From positions 3,747,501 to 3,811,500 of the forward strand of contig SPDT01000006.1 of the NCBI GenBank assembly GCA_008477525.1: a DNA stretch of 64,000 bases, in the 5' to 3' direction. The notes under the pieces are model-generated. The model saw only the letters and a program-made list of their open reading frames with translations, was not told where the DNA came from and did no database searches. This stretch comes from Hypomyces perniciosus (lineage: Eukaryota; Ascomycota; Sordariomycetes; Hypocreales; Hypocreaceae). Shown here piece after piece: positions 1-13,786 of this stretch. The stretch's first letter is position 1. Every line of letters begins with the position of its first letter. A program made the position numbers and the translations under genes.

Positions 1-233
1 TCGATGAGGCTATCTTCGGCCTTTGCCTTGAGAGGTGAGTCTGTTGAATGCTTTTGGGCATGTTCTGAGGTAGAATCGGCGGGGCGCGATGACGGTGAGG
101 TGTTGCCACCTACTTTTTGACCATCTAATACGGGGTATATCGCCATGATTTGTTCGGCCTGATTCCGGGGGGGTACTGATGCGTCTCTGCATAACTGTTA
201 GAAGAACCGGGTTCAGTAACGCACTTCCAGCAC
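1..233. other. Left-edge intergenic stretch
   Basis: No gene supported. This is the 3' flank of the minus-strand oxysterol-binding protein gene, so it probably holds its 3' UTR and terminator. The short frame on the minus strand here has no recognisable protein character. Confidence 0.5.
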
Positions 234-1796
234 TTACATGTCAGCATTGATAATCCATTCCAAGCTCTCTTCGCCCTCTTCCGATTCACCGGGGCCACTC
301 CTGACGCTCCGGAATAGCCGAGGGAGCCAGTGGACCTCCTCTTGGGCTCTAGCAGCCGCCTCTTCTCGTTGTCGGTCTTCAATCTTGGTCTTCTCTTCCG
401 TGGCGAGTTCATGATTGCGCTCTTTCACAGCCTTAGCCGTCTTCTCCCACAATCTTTGCGACTCTCGCTCCTCCTGCTCTTCGATAGGTCGAACAAGCGG
501 TGAACTGGGCTTCGCTGTGGTGGCATTGAAGAACATTTCTCTGTGACCAGTCTGACGAACAATGTCAGTCGGATAATTCTGAGCACTCATGTAACTAGGA
601 AAGCCTACCTTCATGTCCTTGATAAACATCTCCTCACTCCAGAAACCTGAAAGTTCGTAAAGAACCTCGCCAGTGCTTTCTCTTTTGATGACGCCTCCAA
701 TGGCATTGTAGGTACCGCTAACCCAACCCTTGGTCTTAAAGTCGATATCCGCAGTCAAGTCCAATTCGGGGCACCGAACAAAGCTGTGGTCGCCGAGCTC
801 ATACTTCATCTTGCCGAACAAGATACCTCTCGCGTACATGTTGGGCTGTGTCAAGATGCTACACAATCATATGGTCAGCATTTTCGCACTTGACAAAGGA
901 CCACGGTTAGACCAACTATCGCTCTCCCTTCTTAGGATCACTACCCCTATTTAAAAAGGTCAGGAAGGCAACGCCTTCCATTAAACTGGCAGCAGAGTTT
1001 CCGAGAAACCTACTCCGGGGCTTGAGAGTTCCATCGATTCGGATATGGTAGTCGGGGGCCATGTAGAAATAACTCGATTTAGGCGGGTGGTGGGAAGTTT
1101 GTTCAGAGATGTAGTAGGCTCGCTTGTTGCTCTCAAGGTCCCAGTAGCAGGTGAAGATCTCGCCTAGGATTGGATTCAGGGGTTTCTTGACACCTCTTGT
1201 GGGCTGTTAGCAGGCGGTATATCCCCGTGTTGGGGGCGAAGGATACGAACGGAGGACGGATATGCCAACCACTTAGATAAAACTTGACTACGGAGACGAA
1301 TCGCTCGACGGGGTCATCTATGGTGGGGATGTGTAGAAGCAACTCGGGATGGCACATGAAACTGGAAGAGTCAGTAAGTCAACTACGGCACATGGAGCGG
1401 ATCCAGCGGAATAGAATAATATAGTGACGGCCTACTTTGTTATTCTCTCGAGCATGCTGCGAGGTTCAAGGATAAAGGTAGGCAGGACAACGCGACTCAA
1501 GTCTGCGCCAGGCCGTAGCTGGGATATGATGTGCGAGAGGACTGCAAGCTGATCAGTTCGATGGGCTCCATTGCGACAGGCGGGGACTGGCAGGCAAAGC
1601 AAAGCGAGGCAAAGCGAAGCAGGGGAATGCTACGCTGTGCATCGCCAACCTCTGCCCATGCCATGTGTGGTGTTTTTCGCAGCTCACCATTGCCCTGCTC
1701 CGGCTCCATGACTTGGACATCGTCATCGTTGTTGAGCGTCCCCTCGTCGGTTGAGGACCGGTTGCCTGTGGGTTGGGAAAACCAGTTTGTCAACAT
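234..1796 (-). CDS. KES1: Kes1/Osh4-like oxysterol-binding protein
   Basis: Lipid-transfer protein of the short OSBP-related class, which exchanges sterol for PI4P between ER, Golgi and plasma membrane. Five exons fit: 1688-1796, 1436-1541, 1251-1361, 917-1195 and 234-858 (minus strand), giving 409 aa, the usual Kes1 length. The family signature EQTSHHPP lies at residues 140-147, preceded by a [12 protein letters not shown] block. The C-terminal third carries the [16 protein letters not shown] strand and a charged helix typical of the family. There is no PH or ankyrin region, so it is the short ORP type. The start is the first ATG after an in-frame stop. The last intron is placed so that ER|Y codons join into a family-like [10 protein letters not shown] segment. 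The family is secure; the exact paralogue (Osh4 versus other short ORPs) is less certain. Confidence 0.92.
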
Positions 1797-4204
1797 TTTG
1801 AAGCTCTAGAGACTCTTCAGACGTCGACGGAAGTAAAGATGAAAAGGCGAAGAACCGGACAATTATGGGAGGAAAGTGGCGTCTGCAACGGACATATCTC
1901 TATAGGCGAAAAGTCCGCGCCTGTTTGCTTGGGCGGAGGGACCAAAAAAAGAGGTTGTAACGGAGTACATGACATGAAGTGGGATGGACGGTCTGGAATG
2001 ACGAAGTGGAGGACTCACTACTCGAGCCCATGGTGGAGGCCCTCCGGCGACCGGTCACCACTGAAGCTAGGCCCATGCCCATAACCATATGGATGACGAA
2101 GCGCTGGAACGCTCGCTGAAGCAGCCCCTCTCTCTCCTCTGTTTACGCACTGAGGCGCCCTGACCATGGACTCGTAACTGAATGGATCACAATGGATGTC
2201 TCTAGGCTCTAGGCTCTAGGCTCTGGGCTCTAGGCTGCGAGCAGCTGGAGGGTGGCGATGCTTCCGTCAATGCCAACAGCTGGCGGGTACTCCGTACAAA
2301 GCAGATGCCTAGAGATGGTGTAAGCAACGTAGCAAAAATCATCCATGGCTATTATCCTATGAGAAGATGACGAATTCATTCATACGTTCTTTGGGGCAGT
2401 CGTGTTGATTATTTTTGGAAGAGGATGCGGCTAGGCTTATTATACCTGTACGAAATAGTGGCGGAGCAGCAATAGTATTAACTGCTGCCGTGGAATTGGT
2501 GTTATAAAAAGTGCTCGACAGGGCGGTTCGTTGAAATCCGCCCAGAGGTAATGATACTGGTGATGGAAGAAAAGAAGAGACAACTGAGGACGGGGTTTAT
2601 GATATTTCTAGAAGCAGTTCGTCATGGAAGGAATGCAAAGCGGAGGAATCATGTCATAATAGTAGTACTATGTATGCATGCACTCTGTAGGCACCGGGCA
2701 GATGACCATAAGGCATGGATGATGTATTGTCCTGTGTCTTGTGTCCGCAATTCGGGGCCACCTGGTACCGCCCCCATATCAAACCGCCGCCTGCGACATA
2801 ATCACAAACGCCCAGATGCTAGATAGTACGATGATGACAATAATCCTAATGTACATGATTCGTACCTATTAGCGGGTTGAAGTGGAGGGCTGCCCAAGTC
2901 ACAAACGGGAAGAAAGAAAGGGAAAAAAAAAGTGGCGGGTTACCGATGACGTTGACGCCATATCCTAGCATGCATTTGAGCTTAAAAGCTTGTCTAAAGC
3001 TTCGATCAGCTCCCATTCAGCCAATCCCAACGCCTCACACCAGACAGATTCAGCTCAATATCGGGGATCTTCAATCAAGAGCCTTACGAAGTACATATGT
3101 ACATACGAAGTACACCACCAGGAGCAACAATACCCAAACATAAATTATCTGCTGTACTTCGTATATGGAGTATAAACCAACTCCATTCCCATTCCCATCA
3201 GGGTAACTACGTGGCAAACACAGCAACAGCGTATACACACCTTACACCTTGCATATTGCTGCAACAGCTTGGATGTTTGTTGGCTAGCCTTATCCGTTCA
3301 TAGGTAGGGTAGCTAAACCAACTTGCATCGAGCATCACTTTGTCGCTCTAGGCGGAGATTCTACTTGACCGGACATAACGAGCGTCTTTCAGCATGAATC
3401 GGGGCACAAATATGCCTTCTCCGCTCGGAGTCGATACAGAGCCCGGCTCCCGATGACCGCATTCGGAGGCGGATAGACGGGCAACATAGTTCTTAACAGC
3501 GGTATCCTCCGGAGCCCCAACAAGAAATTGCCACCGCAATTTTCCTCTGGGGCAAGTTATAATACGGTATGGTTAAGAATAGAGAGATACTAGTTAGATA
3601 ATACATACTAACTTGAGCCGGCTACTTCGGGTGATCTGGGTCTCGCGACCTCAAGTGGCACCTAGCCACCATCTATCTACCCGGCTGCAATTGACTGTAT
3701 TGTGAATGGCCTCGCTTGCATGTGCTCATTGCTACTATTACATGGCTCCCCTTAAAAAAAATGATGAAATCCCTTCGTGATTTGTCTTTATTGTAGTTGT
3801 TGGGCCTCATTTGTCCTCTCCAATACTGCTTCCACCATGTGTGTCACTGGGAATGGCTCGGCATCTCGTGTCATTTGCCATCCAGAGCTTTTGCAATATT
3901 CGTTTCGTTGTTGAAATGAGTCCCTTAACGCCTCGGTGAACCACCCAGTCTCCCAGTGGTACGAACCGTGCTTTCCCTTCGAGTCGTTTTCTCAACCCCC
4001 TGATCACTCTCCGCTGCAGCTCCGCTCCTCCGCTCCCCCGCCCCTGATCTTCTCATGCGGCTCGGGAAATCGACGTCCTCCGATGTCCGCGTTGATAGAG
4101 AGTATTGTTTAATGCACATGTATGCCTGCATTATGGCTACTGCTTGTTCGCACCTATCCCATGCTCCGCAACTTATCACTTTCACATGTACGTGCAACGT
4201 TCAC
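1797..4204. other. Intergenic region, 2.4 kb
   Basis: No supported gene. It holds the 5' flank of the KES1-like gene at its left and the 3' flank of the proline-rich gene at its right. A heptamer tandem repeat lies at 2201-2236, and TACGAAGTA/TACTTCGTA 9-mers occur at 3085, 3104 and 3155. A 63-aa minus frame at 3348-3539 has no recognised homology. Confidence 0.5.
2201..2236. repeat. Short tandem repeat of TAGGCTC
   Basis: About five head-to-tail copies of the heptamer TAGGCTC, one with an A-to-G change (GGGCTC). It lies about 400 bp upstream of the KES1-like start codon. A simple minisatellite; no function inferred. Confidence 0.8.
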
Positions 4205-7200
4205 TCATTTCAACCGCGAAGATATCCTTGAAGATCCCTTGACAGGTGCAGGAAGGCACTGACAAAGACGGTCTCGGTCTGGATTCATGTTAGTCCCCTC
4301 CGCTACACGCGGGAATAACACGGCATGGCTCACCTGCTTCCTTCTCAAACATGATGGAGATATCGTCGTGTTCTCCCGGAAGATCCGGGAGATCCAGGCA
4401 GACAAATGCCATATCATCAAAATCCCCATCTTTATCTATTGGTAACCGCGGCAGCGGAAATTTTGCATCCACAAATCTGATCCCGGATTTGCTGCTCCTG
4501 TGGAAGGTCTCGTAAACGTCGGTGCCCTTGAGCACAAAATTCATGCAATGCCCATGGCTAAAGTCCTCGAAGAATGCCAACAGCTGAAGCTGCTTATCCT
4601 CTTGCTTGACCACTTGTATTCTGGTGTACCCGGCCTCCCACTTCTTGTGGATAGGCACGACCATACGGCGTCTTGAGATGGCAAATGTCACCGCTAAAGA
4701 ATCAAAGATTACCTCGAAACCGGTCACCGCGGCTTGGAAGTTGTGAAGGTCCTGGAGTTGGTTAAACTCGATTGTGCGAATCGTTTGATTGCTTTTGATG
4801 AGCCGCAAAGCCTCCGACATATTCCTTGGAATTTCCTTTGGAACTTGAGATTCCGCAACCGACATTGTAATGTCCTGCTGGGGTTGGCGCAGAAGTCTCA
4901 ATATTTTGGCATTGGTGACTTCTAATCGCATCCTCAGCTCCCCGGGTGCGACATTGATCCTGTCCGTGATGGTTCCGTTCTGATACTCGAGTACCACTCT
5001 GAGATTATCTGCAAGGACCGTTGGCGGCTCCTCCCCATCAGGACTGAACTCATCATTGACGACTCTGCCCGCTTTCCACGGCATGCGGCTAAATGGTGCC
5101 ATCCCTGTTGGCTCACGAATGCTCTGAGAAATGGCATAACTTTTGACCGGCACGTCGGTAAACACCTTCTCGCCATGATCCAACGCCGTCCCGGTAAGTA
5201 GCGAATGGAATCGGACTCGTTCCTTCTCGTCACCGAACACCATGACCATCCGGCCTTTCTGCCGTCCATTGTCGAATTTCACCGAGTATGCAGGCGAGTC
5301 CCCATCTGCGCGGAAAAACCCAAATTGTACGGGCATAGGCGGTAGAAAGGTATGCTGCACTCCGCATGCCGTCCTCGTTCGGGGCCCTGTGGCAACAGCT
5401 ATGCGGAAACCTGTATGCCAGCTCCGTGGGCCTGCAGGACCGCTCTCCTTATACACCTTCTCAAACAGAGCCACTTCACATTGAGATATTGGCTCTTTGG
5501 GGAAAATTCGTGACTGTGGGTCGGCATTGAGGTACTGGAACGATCGTAGGGTGTTTTGAAAGACAACCTGCTCGTCGCCCCGCGGCTGCATAGTTGCTCG
5601 GAGCTTTGAGGCATACTCATACGTACCCCAAATCATCCTGTAATCATTCTGTGCCAGCTGCAGAACCAGCTTAAACCCACGAGGCAGGCGTATCTCTATG
5701 GTGCAGGTGTCGTTTCTCCAGCGTACATCGTCCCAGATTGGTCCTGTGTTTTTATGCTCCTGGATTGGCAGTTGAATGCTACCATCCTGACTTGCAAGGA
5801 CGAATACGAGTCCACTCTGTTTCTGAGGCCGAAGCATGGTCAGCATGCAGGAGAAGTAGAGCCTTTGGTTCTCTCTGCCTTGCTCCATAAGGAATACATC
5901 GGCTGCCACTCTACCAAAGGTAAATGAATCTGCCGTATCGCCGAGAGGGAAAGCATCCAAAAGCTCTAGATTCGACATGGGATGCTGCATTGCGGTCAAC
6001 CCTGTCCCCCAGTTTCCTGTGAGGAGAGCCACCATATCTTGGCTTATTGGAGGATACTCGACCCAGATCGATTTGTCGATCGTTTGGGGAAGAAACCTGT
6101 CTTCGGGAGGTAGGAACCCATTCCGTTTCATCGACATTGCCAACTTAGTCAGTGCCGAAACCAGAGTTTGCGCTACATCAGCGACTTCGGGATCTGGTGT
6201 TAAGCCTTGGGCCTGAATTATCTCAGGCACAACTTCTTCGCAAAGCCAATATGCTTTCGCCAAATTAGAGTACGCTTGCTGTCGATCTAACTCGTTTTGC
6301 ATTTGTGCTTGAGGGTTCGTTGGTTGCTCTCGGATGGCCGCTTCGAGGCCTGCTCTTCCTTTCAAAAACCACCATAATGCTCCGCGCGCACATTGCGTCT
6401 GGGAATTGCTTGACAGGGGCCTCATTGACTCAGAGTGTAATCTAAACAGTGCAAACAGGTGCTTTGTTCTGTCGACGAAGGTGTTGATCGCTTGGGCGGC
6501 CGCGACCGCGTCGGTAAGTCTTACTGAGGCTGCTCTTGCAGCCATGGAAGGAGGAGGACCAGACGACGGGGCATCGTTCTGAGATATAGCACTGGGACGT
6601 CGTGAAAATTCCCTCCTCTCCTTTGTGAAGGGTTTTTCCTTTGTAGGAGTTTTCTCCTTTGTAGGGGACAAATTGGATGGGGGATGGGTACTGGAGGTGG
6701 TTGAGATGGAGGCGGCTGGACTGTACTCCATTGATGGCCGCTGTACTTGTATATCTGGGGACGGAGGCTGTGGTATGGATGGTTTTGGGGAAACGTTCAT
6801 GGCGCGTGAGGGAGATAGCTTCTTGTCTTCCCAATCGTGCTCAGAGGCGGCGCTTGCGGTACGAACAGCCTTTGCGAATGCCCTGCCTTCTGCCTGCGCC
6901 ATCTGCGCCTGTTGGATTTCAATGAATGATTTCCGATTTTCGTCTGGCTTCTCGGGAACCCCTAAATGTTTCACCGATAACGACCTTCCTGGGGCTAGCA
7001 TCTTCTGGTCCCTTTGTGCTGGTGGTGGTGGTGGTGGTTTTTTAGGTTGAGGGCTGGATTTGGACTCGGAATCGGCTCCTGCGTCGTAAGTAGGGGACTG
7101 GCCCGCTCGGGTGCGAGCCAAAGTCTGAGATTGGTAACCATCTTCTGCCTTCGCAACCTCGCCATCCAATGCTCCAGGTGGTCTGCTTGGTGATGGCGAT

Positions 7201-7703
7201 GGTTTCGGTCTCCGGTGGGGCGGAGGGGGAGGCGGCGGCGGCTTCACCAGCTTCTTCTTGGATATTTCCATTACTGGTATTTCGGATGCATCACCGCCCT
7301 CACCGATAACGTCGGGGTGCGAGTCGGCGAACCTTACAACCAGGCCCTTCCTATTCGGTCGCGAACTTCGCCCTGGTGTTCGGGGCTCGATTCGGCCTGG
7401 GACGAGGGGGCGATTCTGCTGGGCCTGCTGATTGACGGCGAGGGCTTGGGGGTAACGAGATATGCTGGTATCGAGCTTGGGTAGAGTGGTTGGAGGAGGA
7501 GGCGGCGGCGGATGCGTGACATTGAGACTGTCGGCAGAACTGCGAAGGAAGGCGTCCAAAGACGCAGCGGAGGTGTTCTCTGTAGCTTTACGGTCCTTGA
7601 GGTCCTTGACGTCCTTGACAGCGGCAAAGAGCTTGCCCATCAATCGGCCCCTCCTCGACGAACGGCCGTCGTCGGCGGCTACATACGACTGTTCATGTTC
7701 CAT
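4205..7703 (-). CDS. Large proline-rich fungal protein of unknown function
   Basis: Not recognised as a characterised protein. Two exons (4334-7703 and 4205-4278) encode about 1147 aa. The start is the ATG at 7703 (MEHEQS); the longer frame begins with TTG. The N-terminal third is disordered and has three polyproline runs, at about residues 65-71, 155-162 and 223-228, the kind of tract bound by profilin, SH3 or EVH1 domains. It also has basic-serine stretches and a TKEK repeat. From about residue 430 the sequence becomes globular: a helical block (FLKGRAGLEAAIREQP region), then a long beta-rich half. The terminal intron has good consensus (gtgagc; branch ctaac) and replaces an in-frame read-through ending. 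A scaffold role at the cell cortex is possible but is inference only. Confidence 0.75.
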
Positions 7704-11251
<3,548 letters not shown>

Positions 11252-11381
11252 TGAAAACGACTATACCTTCCTGTCGCCGTCAGACCAGCCCGCGCTCAAC
11301 CACTTGGGCATCGACTGGATCAACGAGGAGTACCGTAGCACCTCTGGCCCCGTCAAGGTATCATTTCCTGACATCGTCTAG
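11252..11381 (+). other. Probable out-of-frame continuation of DUS2
   Basis: About 44 codons (starting DDENDYTFLSPSDQPALNH) are open in the frame one base off from DUS2 and end with TAG at 11381. They read like ordinary acidic and hydrophobic protein sequence, unlike the other frames. No splice acceptor lies close enough to reach this frame by a convincing intron. The simplest reading is a single inserted G at 11245-11247, either real or a sequencing or assembly error. The conservation of this tail in other Dus2 proteins could not be checked. Confidence 0.5.
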
Positions 11382-12122
11382 AATCCCCTTTGCAAGGCGT
11401 GGATATGCAAGATCGACTCGACTTAACATGACCCAGTTGAACAAAATAGACATGACTACTGTAGCTGTTCAGTATATGGGACCTCTTAACTAAAAGGACT
11501 AGCCAGTTGTTGATAGAATTGATTCACTTGAGGTAACTATTACTCTACCCGAACCTGTGACACCACACTTGCTCAGTGTATGCCCTAGTCATTTGCCAAC
11601 ATAGACCCCGACTTACACGGTTCATCCCTTAGGAAATAACCCAGACCGTCATACTAACCCAATAAAACTCGCTAGATTATACCCTTACCACCAAGTAAAT
11701 GACCTAATTGCCGCCTCTTTACATTCCTCATATCACAGATTATCTACAGCGAATTTATGAGTATACAGGAATCGGAATAGCTAGCGATTGAAGGTTAGGC
11801 TTATATATTTTGAACTTGCGAGCGATTTTCTCGATACATGCGTCTTGGCAGAGGGAGATCTTCTAATTAGGTCAGTCCCAAATGGATACTGAGACACCAT
11901 TTAAACTCTTGCTCGCGAAGCTTATACTTGCTCTTGAGTTGCTGAAAAAAATACGGATATGTACCTTATGACGGTCCATGTCTAAAAAAGAATCAAGGAT
12001 TACTACCTAACCAATCTCATCTCCATTTTTGAGAACTCCCTGATGCTCTCTCAGCTCAACAAATGAAAAAGGAAACGTTCAAGATTCTCTATCTGGTAGT
12101 ACAGTTGCTTTTTTAAGTTCCT
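11382..12122. other. Convergent intergenic region (DUS2 / MICOS gene)
   Basis: AT-rich 740-bp span between converging genes, presumably the two 3' UTRs and terminators. No coding potential or structured RNA seen. Confidence 0.6.
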
Positions 12123-12978
12123 CTATTTACCCTGCTTAACCCAGCCCTCGAGGGTCTCCCGCGCATCGGTGACCTTGTCGTCAACATATTGTACACCCAC
12201 GTCCTTGTGGATCTTGGCGAAGTGAATGCCCTTCTGAATTCCCTCGCGCAACTTGATGTGAGACTCCGCAACAACAGGGAATCTCTGCTCGTACTTCCAC
12301 GTCAGATCCGAAACATTCCTCATCGTGACGGGGAGCACCGTCCACCCAGCGCCGATACCCAGAGCGAACGGAACGGTGGCGCGCAGTAGGATGTTGCGAT
12401 TCCGGGTGACAATACTGCCTGCCATGGCTGCTACCAGAATGTAGATGGCGCCTGGCATCAGCTTCTCGCCACTCGCCCGTGATGGAGCGAGGGATGCGAT
12501 TGTGTTCGTGAAGGATTGCTCAAGGTCGAACGCCGAGTCCATAGTCTGATTGACCTTGTTCTCGGCTGTCACCGCAACATCATAGAGAAACAGACGCGCC
12601 TTTCCGATCTGCACTGCTAGCCGGTCGGTCGGAGTAGGGCCCCTGTGTTTATACTCTTCCTCCTCGGGCTCATTCGGTTCCACCGCAGGTGGTGACGGCG
12701 CAACAGGTAACGGTGAGGGAACGTCCAGGTCATCGTAGATCGGTTTTCTCTATTTACAATTCATTTAGCGATTGTGGCCCAGCAAAAGGCAGCTCTCAGG
12801 TGACGACGCATACTTTAGGGGCCTCGGCAAATACTGTCGCAGGTGCCAGAGCCAAACCACCAAGGGCGGCTGCGGCAAACGGCGCCCAGGAGCGCTGCAA
12901 GACTCAATTAGCTCTGATTTATTACTAGCAGAGATGTAGAAAAATGCTTACCCGTTGCAGGAGCACTCTTGCAGCCAT
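12123..12978 (-). CDS. MICOS complex subunit Mic26/Mic27 (apolipoprotein O family)
   Basis: Inner-membrane component of the MICOS complex that shapes crista junctions. Exons are 12952-12978, 12814-12894 and 12123-12749, giving 244 aa. The N-terminus (MAARVLLQRRSWAPF) is an arginine-rich, alanine-rich presequence, followed by a hydrophobic stretch and a proline-rich linker ending in an acidic EPNEPEEEE run. The conserved core includes two hydrophobic segments (AIYILVAAMAGSIV and ATVPFALGIGAGWTVL, the second glycine-rich), as in ApoO/Mic26/Mic27. A short amphipathic C-terminal helix region follows. It is divergent from OCT1, another mitochondrial gene, and the two share a promoter region of about 800 bp. 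Mic26 and Mic27 cannot be told apart from sequence reading alone. Confidence 0.85.
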
Positions 12979-13786
12979 TGTACGGGCAATTGAGGAGCCG
13001 CGATTTTCAACGTCGTCGGCGATGCAGTAAACGACTCTGAAGTGATTATCTTGACTTGGTCTCACGTGATGATACGTTCCGCCATATTCCGACGTAATGG
13101 CGCGGCATTAGGAAAGTCCGTTCCGGGGAGCGGGCGCCTTACAAGGTATGCCATGCATTGGATATGCAGTACGGAGTAATAGTATAAGTCATTTTTAACC
13201 TATCATGACAGCATGTCAAACTATATATCTCGGAGTAATAATAATGACCCAAAAGGTTTGGATATGCTGAAGCACTGGGTATGAAAGTCCGCAACATGAA
13301 TGCACGCTCGCTCTACTCCGTAGATCGAGTGTCGATGATGAGACCGGAAAGAGAGTGTGTCAAGTATCTCGCTCGACCCTTGCAGACGCCATCGAACACT
13401 TTCAACCAATAAACAGCACTCTTGTGATTCAATGTCCAGAAGTCGTTGATGCCCTTGATAATACGACGTAGATAGATAATAGCCAGTGAATGGAATGCAG
13501 CGCATTTTGCTGTTGGCGGCCTGTGCCGGTCCGGACCGTCGTTCGGCTCAAGGTGACGAGTACGTACCTCATGCAAAACCCCTCTTGCCGATTTAGGGGA
13601 CTCCCCAGAGCGACGACAATTGCAGAACTCCGATCTCTGTGATAGTAATGATTTTGTTCCATTCCCATCACTTTCGCCAGCTTCTCTCGCCTTCAATGGC
13701 ATCACCCCCTTCGTCTTTGCCCATGTTATGAAGGCCCCCCATTTCCCACACGCCCGCGATTCGGTTCTTTATTCTTGAAAAGAACC
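12979..13786. promoter_or_regulatory. Bidirectional promoter region between MICOS subunit and OCT1
   Basis: 808 bp separate the start codons of two nuclear genes for mitochondrial proteins. It contains a perfect TCACGTGA E-box palindrome at 13062-13069 (84 bp upstream of the MICOS start codon), a TACGGAGTA at 13170 and a TACTCCGTA at 13314. The bidirectional role is inferred from gene orientation. Confidence 0.55.

Noticed and set aside
3348..3539. 63-aa minus frame and nearby structured-looking sequence at 3600-3690, considered as tRNA or transposon remnant
   Set aside because: No A-box/B-box pair, cloverleaf or terminal repeats could be identified.
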